A model generated the notes under the pieces. The model was not told the origin of the DNA and made no database searches. It saw only the letters and a program-made list of their open reading frames with translations. Of a stretch of DNA of 64,000 nt, positions 52,301 to 61,264 are shown piece after piece (the first letter of the stretch is position 1; each line of letters opens with the position of its first letter). The position numbers and the translations under genes are program-made. This DNA is from Rhodohalobacter sulfatireducens (GTDB taxonomy: Bacteria > Bacteroidota > Rhodothermia > Balneolales > Balneolaceae), in contig NZ_JAKLWS010000014.1 of NCBI RefSeq assembly GCF_022012475.1, forward strand, positions 1 to 64,000, given 5' to 3'.

Positions 52301-53046
52301 GACCCCTCTGCTGTCTCAACAATTGTAAACTGATCTGCGAATTCCGGAAGTACCTGAAGATGACCATCGATCACCTCTACGGTATTGTCCATAGAGAGCT
52401 CTTTGGCTGAATATATATCTCGAGCAGTTTGGATTTTGTAGTTTGTGATATACAGATCCAGAAGTCCATCACCGTTGATGTCTGCCAGAGCCATTGTATG
52501 TGCACCCCGACTTTCTCCTAAACCACTGTCAGTTTTCAGTTGAAAGTTTCCATTCCCGTCATTTATATAGAGTGAGTTCCCGTCACTTAATGAGCTAATG
52601 AACAGGTCAGGGTTTCTATCTGCATTCACATCGGCAAAAACGACACCAGTGGAGTTATAACCCTCATGAGTCAAACCGGCCCGGTCAGTGACATCTTCAA
52701 AGTGAAAATTTCCCAAATTTTTATAGAGTTTATTAGCTCCGTCTATAGATGCGAAGTAGATGTCTTGCAGTCCGTCTCCGTCCACATCGGCCACGGCTAC
52801 ACCTGAGCCATTCAGATAATGTCTGTTTTGAAATTTTAACTCATCTCTTACATCGTTTCGAAATGAAATATTTGTTTCTGTTGAAGCGAGAGATGAGAAG
52901 CCTGTTTCTCCAAAAAAACCGGGAGATATTTCACTCCAGCGAAAACCATCATCCTGATTCCATTCCAGCTCATCAGACGAGTTGCAGCTAAAAAGGCAAA
53001 AGCAGAGTATTGTAAAAGTAACGGCTTTTTTCCACTGGTAGAGCAT
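49348..53046 (-). CDS. VCBS/FG-GAP repeat protein with two ASPIC-UnbV ends
   Basis: A 1232-residue exported lipoprotein (signal ends LFSC). Many FG-GAP/VCBS calcium-loop repeats are visible, such as DVDGDGLQDIYF, DINGDGLLDLYI, DVNGDNYPDLYV, DLDNDGDQDIIF and DFNQDGKTDLVI. An ASPIC-UnbV domain closes the first half (around 545-620, RIAVRLKGTSPNTQSIGA ... WPDG), and a second closes the protein (RIELVGSRSNRSAVGSSI ... NWADG). The protein therefore looks like two CRTAC1-type units fused. It lies after susC-susD on the same strand but behind their terminator. Such proteins often accompany SusC/SusD systems; function unknown. Confidence 0.88.
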   Translation of the reverse strand: MLYQWKKAVTFTILCFCLFSCNSSDELEWNQDDGFRWSEISPGFFGETGFSSLASTETNISFRNDVRDELKFQNRHYLNGSGVAVADVDGDGLQDIYFASIDGANKLYKNLGNFHFEDVTDRAGLTHEGYNSTGVVFADVNADRNPDLFISSLSDGNSLYINDGNGNFQLKTDSGLGESRGAHTMALADINGDGLLDLYITNYKIQTARDIYSAKELSMDNTVEVIDGHLQVLPEFADQFTIVETAEGSFRNEVGEPDELYLNKGEGRFEPADPLEYFYDENGNSIGLTPDWGLTSTFRDVNGDNYPDLYVANDFWTPDRFWINQGDGTFERINRNGIRNMSFSSMGVDFSDINRDGHLDFVVTEMLSREHSSRLQQSSEFLPEYEGRTLHNRNSVYLNRGDSIPNFAQIAYYSGLEATEWSWGTSFLDVDLDGFEDLIVATGFTNDYQDMDTQIAMYTADMSNNERGGDILRYPRLELRNQIFKNNGDLTFSDQSVNWGFDTEDISMGMALADLDNDGDQDIIFNRLDNVASLYENRSNHSRIAVRLKGTSPNTQSIGAKIELIGGSLIQSKEITAGGNYLSSSQKQVVFSAEEGKNDYSIKVIWPDGNYSLIEDIRANRIYEIDQESIELRTTEARSYSVNENQPAFSDQSGKIDHIHQENSYDDFRFSPLLPQKLSSFGPGAAWMDLNGDQVEELLVTASREGRAAVFSKLENGNFSRVEMDPITGVAPGDQTSILGWSEENRSILVIGSANYEQGNPGVPSAFVYSIETGESSVSLSSNAVSNVQAIPGILSTTGPIAAADYTGDGAIDLFIGGRFKPGQYPVNADSRLFRNNNGRFELDERNSRVLSNAGLVTDALFSDVTGNGEQDLLIATEWGTLRLFENRGARFVDITEEVGLNEYNGWWNGITVGDFTGNGLPDIVALNIGLNSAYQIHDNKPIRMYYDDFNWDGRLDILETYYSNEIGSYVPRRKLHDFESVPTILSNVSTHKEFAEASIDEIFDQPFNDVPYKEINTLKHMIFVNTGTAFEPKTLPAETQFSNGFYSGVADFNNDGNEDLFIGQNYFGFPKNTARLDAGRGILLLGDGDANFESVPGNISGIKVYGEQRGAALGDFNQDGKTDLVISQNNGQTKLFESKVNREGIRIELVGSRSNRSAVGSSIRLEYDGGEKGPARFIQAGGSYASQNSYTQVLGISVNESPSVIEVNWADGTVQRVKIVEGKSDYRIQKL

Positions 53047-53202
53047 ATTGGAAGATGAAAATAATGGACACGAAAAATGATGATCGACTCAATATCCACT
53101 TATGGATATCAAAATTTTGAGTGACTAAAATCTCTGATAAAATTGTAAAAATCCACAAAGGAATGTTAGAAATTTACTAGCCTGTAATTGTTTATTAAGA
53201 AA
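53047..53202. other. Short gap after VCBS gene
   Basis: AT-rich stretch upstream of the VCBS gene on the minus strand. It presumably contains that gene's promoter, since the susD terminator lies just before it. Confidence 0.35.
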
Positions 53203-53268
53203 ATAAAAAACCTGACAGGTTACACCCGGTTGCATTTCACATGAATGCAACCAGATAACCTGGCAGGC
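53203..53268 (-). terminator. Long terminator of the susC-susD operon
   Basis: On the minus strand an outer stem (GCCTGCCAGGTT with AACCTGTCAGG) encloses a perfect inner stem GGTTGCATT/AATGCAACC, and the structure ends in TTTTTTATTTTC. It lies 30 nt past the susD stop. Confidence 0.9.
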
Positions 53269-53297
53269 TTTAAAGTAATTCACAAAAGAGTTATAAA

Positions 53298-55076
53298 TTA
53301 ATAGCCGGGATTTTGAACCAATGCACTATTTCTATTTATCTCCTCTAATGAAATCGGAGCAAAATAATGGCTATCGCTCCAGGACCTCGACTGGATAAAT
53401 CGCATCGGGTCGTATGAGTAGTTTGAGTATGTACTGCGATCTGTAACGTCGGTTGCTTCCGCAGTAATGGTAATTCCAAACGCATCTGTATAAATATCAG
53501 GTGCAATCATCCATCTGCGTACATCGAAGAACCGATGTTCTTCACCAAACAGTTCAACACGTCGTTCATTCTGATACCGTTCGACCAAAGCCTGCCCACT
53601 GTCTGAGATTGGAGGCATACCGGCACGGTCACGAACCATATTGATCACTCGACGTGCTTCTACTTCCTCTCCCAAGCCTATACACGCCTCAGCATAGTTT
53701 AAGAGAACTTCAGCATATCGGAAGAATGTATAAGGCGTTTCCTGTCGTTCTTGAGGCGGCATGCTTGGATCGATGAATTTTCTCAGGTAGTATCGTGTCC
53801 AACTTCCATTCCAATCCTCGATCGGGCCATTTCTTGTGTCTACGCCAACCGCTTCACTTCCATCTGGCAACGTTACTGTTTCAAACGTTTGAATATTTCC
53901 AAATTGATCGTAAGGTTGTCTGAATGAGGGCGGCTCTACCCAAGGTGCGCCGTCATAAAGAATGGATGCATAGAATCTGGGATCTCGGTTTTCGTATGGA
54001 GCAGCTGCATGATCCGGATTGCTCCAATCGAACTCGGAACCATCTGCCATTTCATAGGCATCTACTAATGATTGTAACGGAGTGTTCCCTGCCCATCCGC
54101 GATAACCATTGGGTCCGTTCATTTGGTGAGTCAAATAACGATCCGTCCAGTCTCTGCTTGCTTGAAAATATCGATTCATAATTGTTTCTTCATGCCGGCC
54201 ATTCACCAGGAACAACTGTTCATAATTTACAGCCGGATCATCATGTTGGTTATATAAACTATACTTGTTCATATTCATGATCTCTTCAGCTGCAGCTTTA
54301 GCTGCCTGGTATCGGGATTCTTGGCTACCTGATGTATATCCAGTCAAATCACTTGCGGGGTTCGCATACAGGTCACTTGCTGCGTGAGTGAGAATTCTCG
54401 ATTTAAGTGCTAAAGCTGCTCCTTTAGACGCTCGCCCTAAATCTCGTGGTTCCTCAGGTAAAAGAGCAGCTGCGCGATCGGCCTCCTCTACGATAAAGTT
54501 AACTGTCTCTTCAAATGTATTTCTGGGTACTGCCAAATCCTCCCCTCCAAAGAGGTCAACAGGATTTAAGATGAGTGGTACACCACCATACATTCTGAGA
54601 AGGTTGCCGTAGAAATAAGCTCGCAAGAAATGAGTTTCACCTTTTATATCATTCTTGAATGATTCACTGGCCGTAGCTTCGTCAATATTTGCTAAGATAA
54701 TATTCGCTTGCCGTATGGCCGAGTAAAGATGATCCCATCGATAGTGTCGAAGGTCACCACGTCCGAGTGCACCCAGGTTACTTGGGCTCCAGTTTCCTTG
54801 TACAAGGTCTTCTGTGCCATATCCGTGAGTGAAGTAGGAGTCATCGGTTAATGAGGCTATTTTCACTTCATCTTGGCCGTGATGCATCTGACGATAGACA
54901 TCCGATAAATATAGGTCCATCAGTGCGGGATCCTGCCAAACGTTATCATCTGATATCTGATCTGTCGGGCTCACATTCAATGCATCCTGACCGCATGAGT
55001 TGAATACAAGCACCGAAAGCATGACCGCCAGCAGTACTTTTATGGGTAACTTTTTTAATGCTTTTGTGTTATTCAT
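53298..55076 (-). CDS. SusD/RagB outer-membrane nutrient-binding lipoprotein
   Basis: A 592-residue surface lipoprotein starting at the ATG at 55076; the longer frame to 55121 has no signal logic. The signal ends VFNSC. SusD marks are DNVWQDPALMDLYLSDVYRQM, the TPR-like helices with THFLRAYFYGNLLRMYGGVPLIL, PYTFFRYAEVLLNYAEAC and the C-terminal ERRVELFGEEHRFFDVRRW. It captures glycan or peptide nutrients and closes the SusC barrel. It follows susC after a 90-nt spacer with two hairpins. The substrate cannot be told from sequence. Confidence 0.95.
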   Translation of the reverse strand: MNNTKALKKLPIKVLLAVMLSVLVFNSCGQDALNVSPTDQISDDNVWQDPALMDLYLSDVYRQMHHGQDEVKIASLTDDSYFTHGYGTEDLVQGNWSPSNLGALGRGDLRHYRWDHLYSAIRQANIILANIDEATASESFKNDIKGETHFLRAYFYGNLLRMYGGVPLILNPVDLFGGEDLAVPRNTFEETVNFIVEEADRAAALLPEEPRDLGRASKGAALALKSRILTHAASDLYANPASDLTGYTSGSQESRYQAAKAAAEEIMNMNKYSLYNQHDDPAVNYEQLFLVNGRHEETIMNRYFQASRDWTDRYLTHQMNGPNGYRGWAGNTPLQSLVDAYEMADGSEFDWSNPDHAAAPYENRDPRFYASILYDGAPWVEPPSFRQPYDQFGNIQTFETVTLPDGSEAVGVDTRNGPIEDWNGSWTRYYLRKFIDPSMPPQERQETPYTFFRYAEVLLNYAEACIGLGEEVEARRVINMVRDRAGMPPISDSGQALVERYQNERRVELFGEEHRFFDVRRWMIAPDIYTDAFGITITAEATDVTDRSTYSNYSYDPMRFIQSRSWSDSHYFAPISLEEINRNSALVQNPGY

Positions 55077-55109
55077 TTTGTTGTGATTTAATTTGAAAAT
55101 GTTCGCAAT

Positions 55110-55160
55110 CACTAAACTCAAATGGTTTAGTAATCAGAGTCCCGGTTGTACCCGAGACCC
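55110..55160 (-). promoter_or_regulatory. Two hairpins between susC and susD
   Basis: Between the susC stop (55167) and the susD start (55076) lie ACTAAAC/GTTTAGT (55111-55131) and GTCCCGG/CCGAGAC (around 55138-55158). Neither is followed by a T-tract. Such intercistronic hairpins can stabilise or attenuate downstream message and could set the SusC to SusD ratio. Confidence 0.5.
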
Positions 55161-55166
55161 TGGTGA

Positions 55167-58100
55167 TTAAAATGCCAGTGACAGACCTAAGTTCATGACC
55201 CTCTTTTGCGGGTAGTAAGAACCTGACGCATTTCTGGCTTCCGGATCCAATGGAAAATCGCTAAATGTTAACAGGTTAAATCCATTTGCATACACTCGCA
55301 TCCTGTTTATTCCTAAACTGGATGTCAGATTCTGCGGTAAATTATACCCGATTTCGAGGTTTTTAAGCCTGATATAATCTGTATCCATATAGAAGTAGGT
55401 GTTCTGATTACGGATCCAATATTCATCTGCACGGTTAAACGCTCTCGGTCCAGACGCATTAGGGTTATCCGGAGTCCATCTCTTCTTCGCGAAGTCATTC
55501 AGATAGTTTCCAAAATCACCAGACTGTGTCTGAATCCATTGAGAAGCCCCCGCGGCCCCCTGGAACAGCATAACAAAGTCGAAGTTTCTGAACTGTCCAC
55601 TTATATTTAATCCGCCATTCCATTTTGGAACGCCGTTGCGTTCAACTCGAATTCTATCATCAGCATTAATCTGACCATCACCATTCACATCCTCAAAGAT
55701 TAGGTCACCGGGTCGTGCTCCGCTCCAATGCGGATAGCTATCGACTTCGGCCTGATCACTAAAGACACCAATTACATTATACAACAGAGGAGATTGCATT
55801 CTTCTTCCTGTACTCTGCTGCCATTCTGGTGCGCCTGGGGGTTCATCCCAAAACTTGATCTCGTTCTCGGCATATCCACCGTTCAGTGAGATATCAAGAA
55901 CAAAGTCCGTACTAAATTGCTGTCTCCAGCCAATACGACCATCAAAACCTTTGGCTCTCACTTCTCCGATATTTTCTCTGGGCAAGTTAATACCTGCAGT
56001 TTGAGGTACAGAAGCATTTCTAAACCAAAGAATATCTTCTCTCAATTCGTTGAAGTAATCGACTTCAAGAGTAAACCTATTGTCAAACATTGATGATTCA
56101 ATACCTACGTTAAACTGGTTGGAAACCTCCCAGCTTACATCCGGATTGGGTGTACGTGCAGGAAAGATCGACTGAACTGAACTTCCTCCAAACACATGTC
56201 CGGCACCAAATTGGTACGTCGATAAAAACTGCCACTCTTCAATTCGGTCATTCCCTGTCTGACCATAGGAAGCACGAACTTTTAATTCATCAAACAGGCT
56301 GACTGCATCTTGGAACCAATCTTCCTGTGTTAGCCTCCATCCAACAGAAACAGACGGAAAGAAACCATACCGATTGCCCTCAGGGAAGATGTAAGACCCG
56401 TCATACCTGGCAATGACTTCAACCAAGTATTTACTCTGATAATTGTAATTGAGTCGAGTAAAGAAATTTTGACGGACAGCCTTGTTAGGACGTTCGATAT
56501 CATCACCTAATGATGAACTTCCTCCTTCAATGTTTTGCTGATCTTCGCCCCCAAATGAAAGCTGGTCAATCTGCGTAGTTGGGAAAAATCTTCTGAAAGC
56601 ATAAAATCCGGAGTTTTGAATATTTTGTCTTTCAGTTCCAAGCAATGCAGTAAATGAGTGGTTTTCAAAATCTACATCATAATTCACCAGCAAGTTCATC
56701 AACGTATTTTGCCCTTCATCTGACCACTGTTGCAGTCGGGCATCCTGGTTCGGCACTAAACTTTCATTGAATATGGGTGTACCACCGGTATCCATACCAT
56801 CCGGTTGACCATCGCCATTTGTATCAAAGCCTGCTAAATCATAAAGCGTCCAGGGAGTTTGCCAAAATTTACGATTACGGAAATCCTTGTCATAAACAAC
56901 GGTACCTGTAACAGAAAGACCCTCTACATTCGGCACTTCAACACGTAGTTTTGCATTACTTTGGAAGTAATAGCGATCATCTCGGTCATATCCGGTTGCA
57001 TCTGTCCCTGTTACGACCGGGTTCGTACCGTTTTCAATATCCGGAGCCGGCAGACCATTTGGCCAGAAACCATGTTCATTCGGCTTGCCCCTCATCAGCA
57101 TTCTGAATGTTGCACCGGCACTCTCTGTTGGGAAATTTCTATCTTCAAATCGTCCCAACAGATCTACAGATAAGGATATATTTTCTGAGAGCTGGCCATC
57201 CAGGTTACTGCGGAAACTGTATTCATTATAACCAACGGCACTGTTATCGTAAAATCCATCCTCTGTAAGCCCGCTGAAAGAAAGATAGTACCGGAAATTT
57301 TCACTTCCGCCCGCAACAGACATATCTGTTCGAGTTTGGTAAGACACATCTTTCAAAGCTTCACCAAACCAATCTGTGTCGGGACATAGCCATTCATCCT
57401 GAACCTGTGCATGACAGTTGATCTGATCCTGAGTGTAGCGGGGTTGGAGACCTCGATATGAATCAATTTCATTCAACATTGTCATATATGTCTCGGCATC
57501 TGCCATATCGGGAACCCTACTTGGCTGGTTAAAGCCCTGGTTAAAATCCAGTGTAAACTGCGGAGCACCACTTCGTCCTCGTTTAGTTGTAATCAGAATT
57601 ACACCATTTGCAGCCCGTGAACCATAAATTGCTGCTGATGCGTCTTTCAACACACTGATATTTTCAACATCCCGTGGATTAATCCTGTCCAATCCACCAG
57701 AGCGATCCGGAACACCATCAATTACGATCAATGGCCGATTATCATTCAATGTACTTTCACCGCGGATACGAATTAATGCACCGTCATCTCCCGGCAAACC
57801 ACTTTGGTTAACGGTCACAATTCCCGGCAGCTGACCTGTTAATGAGTTCGCCATGTTTGTAACCGGAATTTGCTGAATTCTTTCACCTGAAACCGAACTT
57901 ACGGAACCCGAAAGAGTTTCTCGTGATTGAGTTCCATATCCAACCACGACAATATCTTCTGCCTGGTAAATGTCCATTTCAAGTTCAATATCAATTGTTG
58001 TACGTCCATTAATTGGAACTGTCTGACTCTGATATCCTACGTATGAAAATATTAGAGTATCACTTAGTGATGAAACTGCAATCTCATAGGTTCCTTCAAT

Positions 58101-58367
58101 AGATGAAGCAACGCCACGGTCAGTATTAGGAACCGTAATGTTTACACCCGGCAAAGTTTCACCCGTCATCGCATCCCTAACGGTACCTGTGATTGTTTCT
58201 TGTAGTGATTGTATCGCTGATTCAGATTGGAACTCAACCTTTCCTTCTGTACCATCGTAAACAGTTGCAAGTGTACTGTTGTCCTGAGCCTGCAGATCTA
58301 CTGATGCAGCAAGCTGGAATAGCAATAGTATCACGATGAGTCGTATCATTGTCGCCATTCGCTCCAT
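55167..58367 (-). CDS. SusC/RagA TonB-linked outer-membrane protein
   Basis: A 1066-residue TonB-dependent transporter. I start it at the ATG at 58367, which is preceded by AAGGAAAAC, a good ribosome binding site, and begins a signal peptide (about 1-27, ending LQAQ); the frame to 58436 is not a signal. A carboxypeptidase-regulatory-like domain (about 58-135, TITGTVRDAMTGETLPGVNI) is followed by the plug (VVGYGTQSRETLSGSVSSV) and a 22-strand barrel that ends RVMNLGLSLAF. It imports oligosaccharides with the SusD lid. It is the first gene of the operon. The substrate is unknown. Confidence 0.95.
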   Translation of the reverse strand: MERMATMIRLIVILLLFQLAASVDLQAQDNSTLATVYDGTEGKVEFQSESAIQSLQETITGTVRDAMTGETLPGVNITVPNTDRGVASSIEGTYEIAVSSLSDTLIFSYVGYQSQTVPINGRTTIDIELEMDIYQAEDIVVVGYGTQSRETLSGSVSSVSGERIQQIPVTNMANSLTGQLPGIVTVNQSGLPGDDGALIRIRGESTLNDNRPLIVIDGVPDRSGGLDRINPRDVENISVLKDASAAIYGSRAANGVILITTKRGRSGAPQFTLDFNQGFNQPSRVPDMADAETYMTMLNEIDSYRGLQPRYTQDQINCHAQVQDEWLCPDTDWFGEALKDVSYQTRTDMSVAGGSENFRYYLSFSGLTEDGFYDNSAVGYNEYSFRSNLDGQLSENISLSVDLLGRFEDRNFPTESAGATFRMLMRGKPNEHGFWPNGLPAPDIENGTNPVVTGTDATGYDRDDRYYFQSNAKLRVEVPNVEGLSVTGTVVYDKDFRNRKFWQTPWTLYDLAGFDTNGDGQPDGMDTGGTPIFNESLVPNQDARLQQWSDEGQNTLMNLLVNYDVDFENHSFTALLGTERQNIQNSGFYAFRRFFPTTQIDQLSFGGEDQQNIEGGSSSLGDDIERPNKAVRQNFFTRLNYNYQSKYLVEVIARYDGSYIFPEGNRYGFFPSVSVGWRLTQEDWFQDAVSLFDELKVRASYGQTGNDRIEEWQFLSTYQFGAGHVFGGSSVQSIFPARTPNPDVSWEVSNQFNVGIESSMFDNRFTLEVDYFNELREDILWFRNASVPQTAGINLPRENIGEVRAKGFDGRIGWRQQFSTDFVLDISLNGGYAENEIKFWDEPPGAPEWQQSTGRRMQSPLLYNVIGVFSDQAEVDSYPHWSGARPGDLIFEDVNGDGQINADDRIRVERNGVPKWNGGLNISGQFRNFDFVMLFQGAAGASQWIQTQSGDFGNYLNDFAKKRWTPDNPNASGPRAFNRADEYWIRNQNTYFYMDTDYIRLKNLEIGYNLPQNLTSSLGINRMRVYANGFNLLTFSDFPLDPEARNASGSYYPQKRVMNLGLSLAF

Positions 58368-58436
58368 GTTTTCCTTTTTTTTGTTGTTATTGTTTTTGGT
58401 AGATGTTGTGGTTCGGTTCACAAGGCCTTCATACAA

Positions 58437-59009
58437 ATTTATTTAATCAATTATGCATGCATTGTAGTTTTATATACTCCAAATGCTCATTTAATTCAGT
58501 AGACGGTACACATTACACAACAAGCGGAAAAATCCAATACAAACTTTTAAAAAATTTAAAATCCAAATCCCATTTCTTCTTCATTCAGGCAAATAAATGA
58601 ACAAATTTTAACAACCTGATATTATCCACCTATGATCTTCAGCGAGTACTTTTCCCACTAATGCCATGATATTTTTACAGAAAAAATATTTTACCAATTG
58701 TCCACGTACAAAATTTAGTTGACTTACGCACTTTTTATGAATGGAAAATGCGAATATGCAAAAGCGCTTTCATAAAAAAATAAATTCCTAGGAACTTTCA
58801 AATAAAATTTCCAAACTTTTTGAAAAAGGTATCTTTATTAAACCTTTTATTTATCCGCACAAATTTATTTTATCCAATTATTGAGCATTTATTCAGAATA
58901 AAAAAATTTGTTTATCGCAAGATATTGAACGATTAGCCATCAATAATGCATCTTTGAAGCGATAAATGCTGAAAAAATACCCTAAGTCTAAAAGTTGCGG
59001 ATATATTAT
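58437..59009. promoter_or_regulatory. Long AT-rich region upstream of susC
   Basis: A 573-nt gap without genes, strongly AT-rich. It holds a LacI-type palindrome (separate entry) about 394 nt before the susC start, and likely promoters for susC on the minus strand. Confidence 0.5.
58758..58773. promoter_or_regulatory. LacI-type operator-like palindrome upstream of susC
   Basis: The palindrome AAAGCGCTTT (58761-58770) in the context AAAAGCGCTTTCA is identical over 13 bases to the orphan site at 47655-47667. It lies upstream of the SusC gene, where a sugar-responsive regulator could act. No LacI-family gene is in the window. Confidence 0.5.
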
Positions 59010-59328
59010 TTAGAGTATCTGAAATTCTCTCTCCAGCAGAAAACCAAAATCATGATCGCTGGCCCTTGATCTATCATTGATGTAAAACAATTCTGCTAAC
59101 GGCCTGAAATCCTTTAATACGCTTGGTTTTACATGGTAAAAGGTCAGGGCTGGAACTCTATGACAGCTTCCACAATATATTGTTGATAATTGTTTCCCCT
59201 CTAGAATATGGGAATAATTGATTGACTGGCCTTTGCCATTACCTGTTTTTTTATTTAATTGGAAAAAGATTATAAGTACTAGCAGAATGCCTGTAAGACC
59301 GAACAATACTTTTTTTTAAAGCACTCAT
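59010..59328 (-). pseudogene. Decayed cytochrome-c-like lipidless protein gene
   Basis: The minus-strand frame has a membrane segment (LFGLTGILLVLIIFF) and GKQLSTIYCGSCHRVP, a CxxCH haem-binding motif in the usual sequence context. Two defects are visible. The natural ATG (59328, MSAL) is out of frame because the following run of eight A is one base too long or two short. After CHRVP the expected sequence continues in another frame (SSPDLLPCKTK). The current frame then ends after 68 residues in unrelated sequence. It probably once served as an exported cytochrome c beside the CRTAC1 gene. Confidence 0.6.
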
Positions 59329-59418
59329 ACTGATGAATTATTATCCTATAGATAGATGAGTTCTAGCATAAGGATATGCAATTTTCTATTATGTATTTTT
59401 TTCTAATCAATTCATAAC

Positions 59419-61161
59419 ATGCACGCCAAGAAGTTCCTATCAAAACGGTTTTCTCTGCCTTTAACCACTTTAATCATCATTTTAGGATGTGTACTGTGTT
59501 TGATAATTCTCCAGATTTCTGGAGCTTATCAAATATCTTTCCTTCAAAAATTATTTTCTTCAGGGCCAACATTTCAATTGGCAGATGTATCCAGTCAAGC
59601 CGGTATCAACTCGTATTCCAGACCTCCGATCAATCAAGCCAACACCAGTTACCTGGAAGTAATGGAGGGGGGTGTAGCTGTTGGTGATATTGACAGTGAT
59701 GGCTGGGAAGATTTTTTCCTGCCAAATTTAGGTTTATCAGACTCCTCATCTGCCGTACGAACTTTATCATCTGCACTTTTTAGAAATCTTGGAAACGGTA
59801 AATTTGAAGATATTACTGTAAAAAGTGGTCTTGACGATATTCCCGGGTACCCGGTAGGTGCACTTTTTTTTGATTACAATAACGATGGACACCAGGATCT
59901 ATATGTATCTGCTTATGGTGGAGGGCAACTTTTCAGAAATGATAGCGGTTCATTTACAAATGTAACAGAATTTGCCGGGCTCAGCCTTCAGGGATATTGT
60001 GGCGAATTAGACTGCTTTACTGCTGCAGCTTCCACTGCTGATTATGACCGCGACGGACATCTTGATCTCTTGGTTGTGAATAACGTAAACTGGAATATTG
60101 ATGATCCCAGATATTATGGACAGGGAACACTGATCCCTATACATTATTCCGGCCAGCCAACTATACTATTTCGAAATAATGGAGATGGTACATTTTCAAA
60201 TGTTTCGGAACAGAGTAGTGTAACGAACCAAGATCAACAGGGGCACCGGGAAGATGGAAAAGGACTTTCCGCCGTATGGTCGGACTTAAATAATGATGGT
60301 TGGCCTGATATATATATTGCGAATGATATGACTCCCAACAGGTTGTACATCAATAAAAAGGATGGGACATTTTCTGAGATTGGAATCGCCGCACATGTAA
60401 ATGAATCAAAAAGCAGCATGGGAGTAGATGATGGAGACTTCAATCATAATGGAAACTACGATCTGCTAACAACAAATTTAATTGGACAGATGACCAGCCT
60501 TTTTCAAAATTATGGGAATCTCCGTTTCGATTATGTTACATACCATACCGGTATAATGCCCTCTGAACGGGTATCAGGATGGGGAATTGTTTTTGTGGAC
60601 TTGAATTTGGATGGACTCCAGGATATTGCCATGGGTAGCGGGGCGCTTTGGGATCCCGAGGATGAACTCGAAAATAAAAACCTCATATTTTTAAACAGTA
60701 TGAATAATGGTTTTAAGAATGTCACAGACGATGTTATTAATTTTTCTAATTCTGCACTAACCCGCGGGTTGGCTGTTATTGATTTTGACCGTTCCGGAAC
60801 TCCGGATCTTATCTATTCAAATATTGACGGGACACCTTCACAACTCATACAAAATCTCTCATCCGGACATAACTGGCTTCGGGTTGATTTGGAAGGTGTT
60901 CAATCCAACCGGGATGCGATTGGAACTAAAGTCATTCTAAACAGGAAAGATGGTTTTCAGCAAATTCAAACTGTGAAAGCAGGAAATTCTTATACAAGTA
61001 CGAGTAGTAAATCTCTTTTTTTGGGGTTAAAAAACTCGGAAGTAGAAAATATGATTATCCAGTGGCCATCAGAACTAACTGACACTTTAACTAATATCGA
61101 GAGTAACACGATTCTTCTAATAAAAGAGAATGAAGGAATCGTTCAACAAGATGCAGGTTAA
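59419..61161 (+). CDS. CRTAC1 family protein (FG-GAP and ASPIC-UnbV)
   Basis: A 580-residue protein with an N-terminal membrane anchor (about 15-36). It carries several FG-GAP/VCBS repeats with Asp-rich calcium loops (DIDSDGWEDFFLP, DYNNDGHQDLYVS, DYDRDGHLDLLVV, DLNNDGWPDIYIA, DLNLDGLQDIAMG). The C-terminal ASPIC-UnbV domain (about 480-570) contains LEGVQSNRDAIGTKVIL and IQWPSE. It is probably exposed on the cell surface or in the periplasm; its function is unknown. It resembles half of the 1232-residue protein at 49348. A decayed cytochrome c gene lies on its upstream side. Confidence 0.87.
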   Translation: MHAKKFLSKRFSLPLTTLIIILGCVLCLIILQISGAYQISFLQKLFSSGPTFQLADVSSQAGINSYSRPPINQANTSYLEVMEGGVAVGDIDSDGWEDFFLPNLGLSDSSSAVRTLSSALFRNLGNGKFEDITVKSGLDDIPGYPVGALFFDYNNDGHQDLYVSAYGGGQLFRNDSGSFTNVTEFAGLSLQGYCGELDCFTAAASTADYDRDGHLDLLVVNNVNWNIDDPRYYGQGTLIPIHYSGQPTILFRNNGDGTFSNVSEQSSVTNQDQQGHREDGKGLSAVWSDLNNDGWPDIYIANDMTPNRLYINKKDGTFSEIGIAAHVNESKSSMGVDDGDFNHNGNYDLLTTNLIGQMTSLFQNYGNLRFDYVTYHTGIMPSERVSGWGIVFVDLNLDGLQDIAMGSGALWDPEDELENKNLIFLNSMNNGFKNVTDDVINFSNSALTRGLAVIDFDRSGTPDLIYSNIDGTPSQLIQNLSSGHNWLRVDLEGVQSNRDAIGTKVILNRKDGFQQIQTVKAGNSYTSTSSKSLFLGLKNSEVENMIIQWPSELTDTLTNIESNTILLIKENEGIVQQDAG

Positions 61162-61264
61162 AATAGCTGCTACCAATATTTTTAAGAATTGAAAAAGTTC
61201 TTGCAAGTGACAGAAAAATCCGTTTATTAAAACAGATGTCTACTAATTTAAACGGGAGGAAAAT

